Shown here in pieces: positions 1 to 6,307 of a DNA stretch of 6,894 nt. The stretch is taken from contig JAGAFQ010000057.1 of NCBI GenBank assembly GCA_017612495.1, positions 1-6,894 of the forward strand. The letters run 5' to 3'. Source of the DNA: Clostridia bacterium. GTDB lineage: Bacteria; Bacillota; Clostridia; Oscillospirales; CAG-272. Under the pieces are notes generated by a model. It worked only from the letters and a program-made list of their open reading frames with translations. It had not been told where the DNA came from and searched no databases. Position 1 is the stretch's first letter, and each line of letters starts with the position of its first letter. A program made the translations under genes and the position numbers.

Positions 1-1324
1 CGTCATAATCGAAAAGGGTGCGGCTATCGAAAAACGTACGTGTCCTAAGGTGAAAACCAAGGAATGTGTCGGCTGCAAGCCATATTGCCATATCACCACC
101 GGCTTTTCGGGTGCGGGCGCATTCTCCGACGGAAAACTTTCGTTATCATACGAGGTGGGGGGAGAGCTGCCCGAGCTTATCGGTGAGAATTACGCCGAAG
201 AACTCATAAAATATGCCGACGGCATTTATCTTGAATTCGGCGCCGACACCAAAATAGAGGGAGTCAGCGAATACGAAAAGATCAAGGCCATCCGCAAACG
301 CGCCATAAGCGCAGGCTTAAAGCTCGTCGATTGCCCCATAAGACACATGGGGACCGAAAAGGCGCAGGAAATTTATTATTCCATCGAACAGTATCTTATC
401 AAAAACGGTGTCGATCTGATGTTCGGTCAGAATTGCACCAACTTGATAATTAAAGACGGCAAGTGCCTCGGAGTTGAACTGCACTCGTCTTCAAACGATG
501 CCGAATGTCAAGAGCTTTTCGGCGATCACGTCATCGTCGCAACGGGCAGAAGAGGCGCCGATTGGCTCGAAAAATTATGCACCGAGCACGGCATCGAGCA
601 TCAGCCCGGCACCGTCGATATCGGCGTCAGAGTCGAGGTGCGCAACGAGGTCATGGAGGAGGTAAACAAGGTCCTCTATGAATCAAAGCTCATCGGCTAT
701 CCTAAGCCTTTCAAAAACAAGGTGCGCACGTTCTGTCAAAATCCCGGCGGCATCGTAAGTCAGGAAAATTACGACAACGATCTTGCCGTGGTGAACGGAC
801 ATTCATATAAAGAGTTCAAATCCGACAACACGAACCTTGCCATACTTTGCTCTCACAATTTCAACATACCGTTCAATCAGCCCATCGCATACGCTCAAAA
901 GGTGGGCGAACTCACGAATATGCTTGCAAACGGACACATTTTGGTCCAGCGCTTCGGCGATATTTTGGACGGAAAACGCACCTGGCAAAGAGAACTTTCA
1001 AGAGCCAACGTGCGCCCGACGCTCGTCGATGCCGTTGCCGGAGACATCACCGCCGCCATGCCTTACCGCGCAATGACCAACATAATAAACTTCATCATTG
1101 CCGTTGATACTGTCGTGCCCGGCTTTGCAAGTCCCGAAACGCTTCTTTATTCACCCGAGCTCAAATTTTACAGCAACCGTGTAAAGATGACGCCCGATCT
1201 CGATACGAACATCGAGGGCTTGCATTGTCTCGGCGATTCAAGCGGATGGACAAGAGGACTCATGATGGCATCCGTTATGGGTGTCGTTATGGGACGCAGG
1301 CTCTTAAAAGAGGAAGACAAGTGA
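1..1324 (+). CDS. FAD-dependent dehydrogenase, COG2509 type (5'-truncated by the window)
   Basis: This is a flavoprotein oxidoreductase whose substrate is not known; it is probably cytoplasmic. The reading frame is open from base 2, and the first visible residues (VIIEKGAAIEKRTCP) match the end of the N-terminal Rossmann strand that follows a GxGxxG motif in this family. The gene therefore starts upstream of the window, probably by only about 35 codons. The GTG at position 50 is an internal valine, not a start. Counting from base 2, visible marks are Cys14, Cys22, Cys25 and Cys29, the GAGAFSDGK block at 37-45, the VDIGVRVEV and VRTFCQNPGG blocks in the middle, and a C-terminal FAD-binding segment (GLHCLGDSSGWTRGL, 406-420). 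All are in the order I recall for COG2509 proteins. The clustered cysteines could bind a metal or an Fe-S centre, which is inference. A terminator follows six bases after the stop, so this gene ends its transcription unit. Family assignment is fairly sure; the reaction is unknown. Confidence 0.85.
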   Translation, partial: VIIEKGAAIEKRTCPKVKTKECVGCKPYCHITTGFSGAGAFSDGKLSLSYEVGGELPELIGENYAEELIKYADGIYLEFGADTKIEGVSEYEKIKAIRKRAISAGLKLVDCPIRHMGTEKAQEIYYSIEQYLIKNGVDLMFGQNCTNLIIKDGKCLGVELHSSSNDAECQELFGDHVIVATGRRGADWLEKLCTEHGIEHQPGTVDIGVRVEVRNEVMEEVNKVLYESKLIGYPKPFKNKVRTFCQNPGGIVSQENYDNDLAVVNGHSYKEFKSDNTNLAILCSHNFNIPFNQPIAYAQKVGELTNMLANGHILVQRFGDILDGKRTWQRELSRANVRPTLVDAVAGDITAAMPYRAMTNIINFIIAVDTVVPGFASPETLLYSPELKFYSNRVKMTPDLDTNIEGLHCLGDSSGWTRGLMMASVMGVVMGRRLLKEEDK

Positions 1325-1329
1325 GATAT

Positions 1330-1364
1330 AAGACCGCAGATTTTCTGCGGTCTTTACTTTTTTT
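1330..1364 (+). terminator. Rho-independent terminator after the flavoprotein gene
   Basis: A perfect 11-bp stem (1330-1340 pairing with 1344-1354) closes a three-base TTT loop. It is followed by T, AC and then seven T residues (1358-1364). It begins six bases after the TGA stop and separates the flavoprotein gene from the pseudouridine synthase gene. Confidence 0.9.
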
Positions 1365-1367
1365 CGC

Positions 1368-1394
1368 TTGTATGTTAAAATTTTTATGTATAAA
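1368..1394 (+). promoter_or_regulatory. Possible weak promoter for the pseudouridine synthase-tex unit
   Basis: The preceding terminator implies a new start of transcription here. TTGTAT (1368-1373) could be a -35 box and TATAAA (1389-1394) a -10 box, but the 15-base spacer is shorter than the preferred 17. An alternative -10 is TATGTA at 1385. The leader would be only about 10 bases long and the ribosome binding site would lie almost at the transcript start. The location is well supported; the exact boxes are not. Confidence 0.35.
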
Positions 1395-1411
1395 AACATA
1401 AAGGAAAAAAT

Positions 1412-2122
1412 ATGAGAATCGACAAACTTATCTCCGAAATGGGACTTGCGAGCCGCAAAGAAGCCGATAAAGCGGCGAGAAACGGAATGCTTTTCGTAAA
1501 CGGAGAAATGCAAAAGGATGTATCGCGGCATATCGATCCCGAAAAAGATGCGATCGTATTTTGCGGTAACGAAATAAAATACAGGCAGTTCGTCTATATT
1601 TTGATGAACAAGCCCAAAGGCGTTGTGAGCGCGACCGAAGACGGGCGCGACAAAACCGTTTTGGATCTGCTCTCGGATGAGTATTCTTCGTTTGACCTTT
1701 TTCCCTGCGGAAGGCTCGATAAATACACGACGGGACTTATCCTTTTGACGAATGACGGCGATCTTGCGCACAGACTTTTATCGCCGAAGCGCCACGTCAA
1801 AAAAGCCTATTCATATACCTGCCAATCGCCTCTTTCGGATGAAGATGCGCAAAAACTTCAAGAGGGAGTGTTTATTGAGGGCGGATATAAAACAAAGCCG
1901 TGCTCGGTCATAAAAGAAGACCAAACGCACGGCAAGATCGTAATAGACGAGGGAAAATATCATCAGATAAAGCAGATGTTCGGCGCTTGCCAAAACAAAA
2001 TAACGGAGCTTTGCCGCATAAGTTTCGGGCCGCTTTCTTTGCCAAAAGACTTAAAGGACGGCGAATACCGCGAGCTGACAGAAGAAGAAATATCGGCGCT
2101 CATCGCGGCTTCGGGCAGATAG
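1412..2122 (+). CDS. RsuA-family rRNA pseudouridine synthase
   Basis: This enzyme isomerises uridine to pseudouridine in ribosomal RNA. The closest known family is RsuA, which modifies U516 (E. coli numbering) of 16S rRNA. Residues 1-45 form an S4 RNA-binding domain (MRIDKLISEMGLASRKEADK). The catalytic domain follows with NKPKGVVSA (66-74) and the signature GRLDKYTTGL (100-109), whose Asp103 is the predicted catalytic residue. The EGKYHQIKQMF block (180-190) and the ending GEYRELTEEE match RsuA more closely than RluB. The length of 236 residues is normal. The start is supported by AAGG at 1401-1404, seven bases before the ATG. The gene lies 55 bases upstream of tex on the same strand with no terminator between, so the two are probably cotranscribed. 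The family is certain; the exact target uridine is inferred from similarity, so no symbol is given. Confidence 0.93.
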   Translation: MRIDKLISEMGLASRKEADKAARNGMLFVNGEMQKDVSRHIDPEKDAIVFCGNEIKYRQFVYILMNKPKGVVSATEDGRDKTVLDLLSDEYSSFDLFPCGRLDKYTTGLILLTNDGDLAHRLLSPKRHVKKAYSYTCQSPLSDEDAQKLQEGVFIEGGYKTKPCSVIKEDQTHGKIVIDEGKYHQIKQMFGACQNKITELCRISFGPLSLPKDLKDGEYRELTEEEISALIAASGR

Positions 2123-2149
2123 ACTTTGCGCTTGTAATTTTGAATATGC

Positions 2150-2162
2150 GCCGCTTTGCGGC
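2150..2162 (+). other. Small GC hairpin just before the tex ribosome binding site
   Basis: GCCGC (2150-2154) and GCGGC (2158-2162) form a perfect 5-bp stem with a TTT loop, four bases before the GGGAG ribosome binding site of tex. No T-tract follows, so it is not an intrinsic terminator. It could affect ribosome loading or mRNA processing between the two genes, or be chance. Confidence 0.35.
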
Positions 2163-2177
2163 AAAAGGGAGATAAAA

Positions 2178-4337
2178 ATGGAAATACTCGAAACACTTTC
2201 AAAAGAACTGAATATCGATATCGAAAGGCTCAAAAGAACGGTCGCTCTCATAGACGAGGGCAACACGATACCGTTTATCGCGCGCTACCGCAAAGAGGTC
2301 ACGGGCTCAATGGATGATACGCTGCTCCGAGATCTTGATGAGCGCTTAAACTATTTGCGCAATCTCCAAAAGCGGCGCGAGGAGGTCTTTGAGCATATTT
2401 CATCTCTCGGCAAAATGACCGACGAGATCGCCGCTGCGCTTCAAAACGCATCTATCCTTGCCGAGATCGAAGATATTTACAGACCGTATAAGGCTCACAG
2501 ACGCACGCGCGCATCGGTCGCAAGAGAAAAAGGACTTGAGCCTCTGGCGGCGGAAATCTTCGAGCAAAGAGATAAATACGATATATCCATCGAAGAGCAG
2601 GCTGAAAAATATATCGATGCCGAAAAAGAAATTTTGAGCGCCGATGACGCCATCTCGGGCGCTCTTGACATAATCGCCGAGGATATTTCAGACAACGCGG
2701 AATACAGAAAAGAAATCCGTGCTTTGAGTTTTGAATACGGCAGATTGAGATCGGTCGGCGCAAAGAAAGAAGACTCAGTCTATTCGATGTATTATGACTA
2801 CTGCGAGGCGATAGGACGTGTGCCCGACCATCGTGTCTTGGCGATAAACCGCGGCGAAAACGAAGAATTTTTGAGAGTATCCGTCGATATCGACGAAGAT
2901 ATAATTCTCAATTTTCTTTTCGCGCAGGCGATAAAAAATAACAGCTCTCCCGCATTCAAGTACGTTTCAAGAGCGATCGTCGACAGCTATGAAAGGCTCA
3001 TTGCCCCCTCGGTCGAGCGCGAGATACGTTCCGACATGTTCGATAAAGCCTCTGAGGGTGCCATCAAGCTTTTCGGCGAGAATTTGAAAAATCTTCTTAT
3101 GCAATCTCCCCTCAAGGGCAAGACCGTTTTGGGTTTTGACCCCGGCTACCGCACGGGCTGCAAGCTTGCCGTCGTCGATCCCACGGGCAGGGTGCTTGAC
3201 TGCGCGGTGATATATCCCACAAAACCGCAGGAAAGAATAGCCGAATCAGAAAAGACGGTAGGCGCGCTCATCAAAAAGTGGGGCGTTGACGTCGTTGCGA
3301 TAGGCAACGGCACCGCTTCAAAGGAAAGCGAGATCTTCATAGCAAATCTGCTCAAAAAGGGCTTTACCGAAACAAAGTATATCATGGTGAGCGAAGCGGG
3401 CGCATCGGTCTATTCGGCATCCAAACTCGGCGCCGAGGAATTCCCCGATTTTGACGTTACGCAGAGAAGCGCCGTTTCGATCGCGCGCCGTCTGCAAGAT
3501 CCTCTGGCGGAGCTTGTCAAGATAGATCCGAAGTCTATAGGCGTCGGTCAATATCAGCACGATATGAAGCCGGCAAGACTTGACGGAGCTTTGAGCGGTG
3601 TCGTCGAGGACTGCGTGAACTCGGTGGGCGTCGACGTCAACACGGCGTCATATTCGCTGCTCTCCTATATTGCCGGCATCAATATCACCATTGCGAAAAA
3701 CATAGTAAAATACCGTGAAGAAAACGGCGCGTTCAAATCGCGCGCCGAGATCAAAAAGGTACAGCGGCTCGGCGAAAAAGCATACGAACAGTGCGCGGGA
3801 TTTTTGCGCGTTTCCGGCTCCGATGAGATACTCGATAACACGGGCGTTCACCCCGAATCGTATGCGGCGGCGCAAAAACTGCTCACAAAACTCGGACATA
3901 AAGGAAAAGACCTTTCATCGGGAATTTCCGGCATCAAGGATGAGATCGAGAATTACGGTGTAAGCAAGCTTTGCGAAGAAATAGACGTCGGCGAGCCGAC
4001 GCTTCGCGATATCGCGTCGGAACTCGAAAAGCCCGGCAGAGACGTCAGAGACAGTCTGCCGCTGCCCGAACTGCGCGACGACGTTATGGATCTTTCCGAT
4101 CTTGTGCCGGGAATGATCATGCACGGCACGGTCAGAAACGTCATCGACTTCGGCGCATTCGTCGATATCGGCGTGCATCAGGACGGTCTTGTTCATGTGT
4201 CGGCGCTCTCAAACAGATTTGTAAAGCATCCGAGTGAGGTCGTATCGGTCGGCGATATCGTCACCGTCAAGGTCTTGGCGGTCGACGTTGCGAAAAAACG
4301 TATCTCTCTCAGTATGAAAGACGTAGAAAAATCTTAA
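2178..4337 (+). CDS. tex: Tex-family RNA-binding protein (transcription accessory protein)
   Basis: Tex is a conserved cytoplasmic nucleic-acid-binding protein linked to transcription and RNA metabolism; its precise role differs between species. The 719 residues are typical for the family and all domains are present in order. They are the N-terminal Tex helical region (about 1-200, with NTIPFIARYRKE at 29-40), a YqgF/RNase H-like domain (about 314-440, with GFDPGYRTG, GNGTASKE and SEAGASVYSAS), a helix-hairpin-helix region (about 485-545, with NGAFKSR and LGEKAYEQCAGFLRV), and a C-terminal S1 domain (about 643-714, with GTVRNVIDFGAFVDIG and GLVHVSALS). The S1 domain carries the main RNA-binding role in studied Tex proteins. 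GGGAG at 2167-2171 is six bases before the ATG. It is the second gene of a probable unit with the pseudouridine synthase. Nothing is missing or broken. Confidence 0.97.
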   Translation: MEILETLSKELNIDIERLKRTVALIDEGNTIPFIARYRKEVTGSMDDTLLRDLDERLNYLRNLQKRREEVFEHISSLGKMTDEIAAALQNASILAEIEDIYRPYKAHRRTRASVAREKGLEPLAAEIFEQRDKYDISIEEQAEKYIDAEKEILSADDAISGALDIIAEDISDNAEYRKEIRALSFEYGRLRSVGAKKEDSVYSMYYDYCEAIGRVPDHRVLAINRGENEEFLRVSVDIDEDIILNFLFAQAIKNNSSPAFKYVSRAIVDSYERLIAPSVEREIRSDMFDKASEGAIKLFGENLKNLLMQSPLKGKTVLGFDPGYRTGCKLAVVDPTGRVLDCAVIYPTKPQERIAESEKTVGALIKKWGVDVVAIGNGTASKESEIFIANLLKKGFTETKYIMVSEAGASVYSASKLGAEEFPDFDVTQRSAVSIARRLQDPLAELVKIDPKSIGVGQYQHDMKPARLDGALSGVVEDCVNSVGVDVNTASYSLLSYIAGINITIAKNIVKYREENGAFKSRAEIKKVQRLGEKAYEQCAGFLRVSGSDEILDNTGVHPESYAAAQKLLTKLGHKGKDLSSGISGIKDEIENYGVSKLCEEIDVGEPTLRDIASELEKPGRDVRDSLPLPELRDDVMDLSDLVPGMIMHGTVRNVIDFGAFVDIGVHQDGLVHVSALSNRFVKHPSEVVSVGDIVTVKVLAVDVAKKRISLSMKDVEKS

Positions 4338-4366
4338 TAAATTAAAAAATATTCCGAAACGAAAAT

Positions 4367-4390
4367 ACCGTTTGTACACGGTTTGTTTAT
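4367..4390 (+). terminator. Weak possible terminator after tex
   Basis: ACCGT (4367-4371) pairs with ACGGT (4378-4382) across a six-base loop. An interrupted T-rich stretch (TTGTTTAT) follows. The stem is only five base pairs and the tail is broken by G and A, so it is weaker than the other two terminators here. It is the only hairpin with a T-rich tail between tex and the next promoter. Confidence 0.4.
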
Positions 4391-4395
4391 ATTTA

Positions 4396-4412
4396 TTGTG
4401 CAACTTTCACAA
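4396..4412. promoter_or_regulatory. Inverted repeat TTGTG-N7-CACAA upstream of the ABC ATPase promoter
   Basis: Perfect 5-bp half-sites (4396-4400 and 4408-4412) flank seven bases and end 32 bases before the -35 box. The right half, TTTCACAA, equals a half-site of the redox regulator Rex (TTGTGAA-N4-TTCACAA). The left half lacks the following AA and the spacing is one base short. It may be an operator, but the regulator cannot be named. Confidence 0.3.
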
Positions 4413-4444
4413 AGACTCGGGAGTATTTATATAGAAATAGACAC

Positions 4445-4473
4445 TTGAAAAAGTGAAATTCTTTTGATATAAT
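4445..4473 (+). promoter_or_regulatory. SigA-type promoter for the ABC ATPase gene
   Basis: TTGAAA (4445-4450, five of six to consensus) is followed by exactly 17 bases and then TATAAT (4468-4473, perfect consensus). The transcript should start near 4480, giving a leader of about 57 bases. This is by far the best promoter match in the window. The -35 box lies inside the inverted repeat CACTT-GAAA-AAGTG (4442-4455), so a protein bound there would block RNA polymerase. Confidence 0.85.
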
Positions 4474-4496
4474 TACTCTGTAAATTATGCAAATCC

Positions 4497-4512
4497 GACC
4501 GGTTTTCCGGTC
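4497..4512 (+). promoter_or_regulatory. Hairpin in the 5' leader of the ABC ATPase mRNA
   Basis: GACCGG (4497-4502) and CCGGTC (4507-4512) form a perfect 6-bp stem with a TTTT loop. It is about 17 bases into the predicted transcript and 11 bases before the AAGGAGG ribosome binding site. There is no T-tract after it, so it should not terminate transcription. A stem near the 5' end that leaves the ribosome site free is the kind of element that can stabilise an mRNA; this role is inference. It is too small to be a known riboswitch. Confidence 0.55.
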
Positions 4513-4536
4513 AAACATATTTCAAGGAGGATACCC

Positions 4537-5649
4537 ATGGCAAGCCTTTCACTCAAACATATTTATAAGAAATATCCCGGCGGCGTTGTAGCCGTTTCCG
4601 ATTTCTGCCTCGATATCAAAGATAAGGAATTCATCGTTTTTGTCGGACCTTCCGGCTGCGGTAAATCCACCACTTTGCGTATGATCGCAGGTCTTGAAGA
4701 GATCACCGAGGGCGAACTCTTCATCGGCGACAAGCTCGTAAACGACGTTGCCCCCAAGGATAGAGATATCGCGATGGTTTTCCAGAACTACGCTCTTTAT
4801 CCGCATATGACAGTATTCGACAATATGGCATTCGGTCTTAAACTCCGCAAGGTACCGAAAGAGGAGATCAAACGCAAAGTTGAAGAAGCAGCCCGCATCC
4901 TCAACATCTCCGACTTGCTCGACCGCCGTCCGAAGGCAATTTCCGGTGGTCAGAAACAGCGTGTTGCGCTCGGCCGTGCGATCGTCCGCGATCCTAAGGT
5001 ATTCTTGCTCGACGAACCTCTTTCAAACCTCGATGCTAAACTTCGTGCATCCATGAGAACGGAGCTTACCAAGATCCATAAGCGCCTCGGCACAACGTTT
5101 ATTTACGTTACGCACGACCAGGTCGAAGCTATGACCATGGCAACGAGAATCGTCGTTATGAAGAAGGGCTTCATTCAGCAGATCGATACACCTCAAAACC
5201 TTTACGACAAGCCCTGCAACCTCTTCGTCGCAGGCTTTATCGGCACACCTCAGATGAACTTCATTCCTTGTATGCTCACTAAGAAGGGCGACGATGCGTT
5301 CATCGAATTCGAGGGCTGCTCGGTCAAACTTCCTCAGGATAAGGCAAACGCTCCCGAACTCAAAGATTACTTCGGCAAAGAAGTCATCGCAGGTATCCGT
5401 CCCGAATGTATCCACGATGAACCCATCTATCTCAGCCAGTTCACCGAATCACAGCTCGACACCTACGTTGATCTTACCGAGCTTATGGGCTCTGAAATTT
5501 ACCTTTATCTCAAGGTCGGCGAACAGAACCTTATCGCTAAGGTATCTCCCCGTTCACAGGCTCGCGCCGGTGACACCATCAAGGTCGCATTCGACGCTGC
5601 AAGAATCCACCTCTTTGATAAAGATTCCGAAAAGTGCATCATCCACTGA
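4537..5649 (+). CDS. ABC sugar importer ATPase, MsmK/UgpC/MalK class
   Basis: This is the ATP-hydrolysing subunit of carbohydrate importers (CUT1 type), working as a dimer on the inner face of the membrane with permeases encoded elsewhere. Of the 370 residues, 1-240 are the nucleotide-binding domain. It has Walker A GPSGCGKST (37-45), the Q-loop Gln83 in VFQNYALYPH, signature SGGQKQR (136-142), Walker B with Asp159 and Glu160 (LLDEP), D-loop SNLD (163-166) and switch His193 (THDQVEAM). The rest (about 240-365) is the regulatory region with TOBE-like folds (GIRPECI, then LMGSEIYLYL). AAGGAGG at 4524-4530 is six bases before the ATG. The gene has its own strong promoter and terminator and no permease or binding-protein gene beside it, as with MsmK/MsmX-type shared ATPases. 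Its codons differ from its neighbours: I find no ATA isoleucine codon, against 7 of 16 in the pseudouridine synthase gene. This suggests high expression. The exact sugars are unknown. Confidence 0.95.
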   Translation: MASLSLKHIYKKYPGGVVAVSDFCLDIKDKEFIVFVGPSGCGKSTTLRMIAGLEEITEGELFIGDKLVNDVAPKDRDIAMVFQNYALYPHMTVFDNMAFGLKLRKVPKEEIKRKVEEAARILNISDLLDRRPKAISGGQKQRVALGRAIVRDPKVFLLDEPLSNLDAKLRASMRTELTKIHKRLGTTFIYVTHDQVEAMTMATRIVVMKKGFIQQIDTPQNLYDKPCNLFVAGFIGTPQMNFIPCMLTKKGDDAFIEFEGCSVKLPQDKANAPELKDYFGKEVIAGIRPECIHDEPIYLSQFTESQLDTYVDLTELMGSEIYLYLKVGEQNLIAKVSPRSQARAGDTIKVAFDAARIHLFDKDSEKCIIH

Positions 5650-5659
5650 TCACAATAAT

Positions 5660-5690
5660 AAAAGCCACCGAAAGGTGGCTTTTTTATTTT
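5660..5690. terminator. Bidirectional terminator between convergent genes
   Basis: A perfect 10-bp stem (5660-5669 with 5674-5683) has a GAAA tetraloop, a stable GNRA loop. On the plus strand six T residues (5680-5685), A and four more T follow. On the minus strand the mirrored A-rich flank gives TTTTATTATT. It lies 10 bases after the ATPase stop and about 20 bases from the stop of the converging PAP2 gene, so it can serve both. Confidence 0.9.
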
Positions 5691-5710
5691 GCATTCAAGT
5701 CGCTTTATCA

Positions 5711-6292
5711 TTACATCTCGCAGAAATTCGGATATTTTTTCGTTATCGCCTTGCAAAGAAGATTGCCGAGTAAATAGCCGAAAATTCCGAAGACAAAGCC
5801 GAGTATCATTCCGCCGAAAACGTCGGTGGGGTAATGCACGAGCAAATATATGCGCGAAAACGCGACGGCGATGCCTATTGCAAGGGCGATATAGCCGAGC
5901 GGCTTGCGCTTTGTGAACATCAAAACTCCGCTCGCTTCAAAACAGACAAGGGTGTGGCCCGAGGGGAAAGAATAATCCCACGGGGTCTTGATAAGCAGGG
6001 TAAGATTTTGAAAAGTTTCATATTCCAAATGCGTATAAGGCCTTTCGCGCGCCACGAGATTTTTTAAGACCCCGTTGCCGAAAGCGATGCCGAATATATA
6101 AGATATGCCGAGCATAATACCGATCTTGCGGTATTTTTTTGAGCAGAGCATTATTGCCGCAACGGCTATCCAGAATGCGCCGTATTCACCGAGATACGTG
6201 ATGAGCGGCATCAAAAAATCCAAAAACGGACACCAGATATTCGCCTTTATCCAAAGCAGTATATCAATATCCCATAATGTTACAGCAGACAT
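5711..6292 (-). CDS. PAP2-family membrane phosphatase
   Basis: This is an integral membrane phosphatase of the type-2 phosphatidic acid phosphatase family, which removes phosphate from lipid phosphates or diphosphates. Members of this size include undecaprenyl-diphosphate phosphatases (BcrC/PgpB-like), but the substrate cannot be decided from sequence. All three catalytic motifs are intact: K77-x6-R84-P85, P110-S111-G112-H113 and S146-R147-x5-H153-x3-D157, with His113 and His153 the predicted catalytic histidines. About five or six hydrophobic segments are visible (near 23-34, 38-50, 57-76, 113-127, 133-152, 158-180). I place the start at the ATG at 6292-6290, giving 193 residues. A longer reading from TTG at 6304 would translate the GGGAGG ribosome binding site (6302-6297) itself as Gly-Gly. 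That site sits four bases before the ATG. The gene follows the upstream minus-strand gene by 15 bases and is probably its operon partner. Confidence 0.93.
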   Translation of the reverse strand: MSAVTLWDIDILLWIKANIWCPFLDFLMPLITYLGEYGAFWIAVAAIMLCSKKYRKIGIMLGISYIFGIAFGNGVLKNLVARERPYTHLEYETFQNLTLLIKTPWDYSFPSGHTLVCFEASGVLMFTKRKPLGYIALAIGIAVAFSRIYLLVHYPTDVFGGMILGFVFGIFGYLLGNLLCKAITKKYPNFCEM

Positions 6293-6307
6293 AGTTCCTC
6301 CCAAAAA

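Noticed and set aside
50..1324. GTG at position 50 as the start of the flavoprotein gene
   Set aside because: The frame is open to the window edge, and the residues before the GTG (EKGAAIEKRTCP) are typical family sequence, so the gene is cut by the window.
1304..1771. A 155-codon minus-strand reading frame across the terminator and the start of the pseudouridine synthase gene
   Set aside because: It runs antisense through a clear gene, covers a strong terminator and its translation resembles no protein family. It is a shadow of the real coding strand.
1967..1981. Gln188 in the HQIKQMF block of the pseudouridine synthase, where E. coli RsuA has Arg
   Set aside because: Other Firmicute RsuA-like proteins, as I recall them, vary between Arg, Lys and Gln here, and the catalytic Asp103 and other motifs are intact, so it is unlikely to mean loss of function.
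4415..4424. Short palindrome ACTCGGGAGT as a terminator stem
   Set aside because: Three or four base pairs are too few, and the following stretch is A/T mixed rather than a T-tract.
5023..5415. A 130-codon minus-strand reading frame inside the ABC ATPase gene
   Set aside because: It lies fully antisense to conserved ATPase motifs, and its translation has no recognisable domain.
5294..5773. A 159-codon plus-strand reading frame overlapping the ATPase 3' end, the terminator and the PAP2 3' end
   Set aside because: It reads through a strong terminator and two real genes in other frames, and its composition (Ser/Arg rich) is typical of an out-of-frame translation.
5711..6304. TTG at 6304 as the start of the PAP2 gene
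   Set aside because: This start would translate the GGGAGG ribosome binding site. The ATG at 6292 lies four bases after that site and is the better start.
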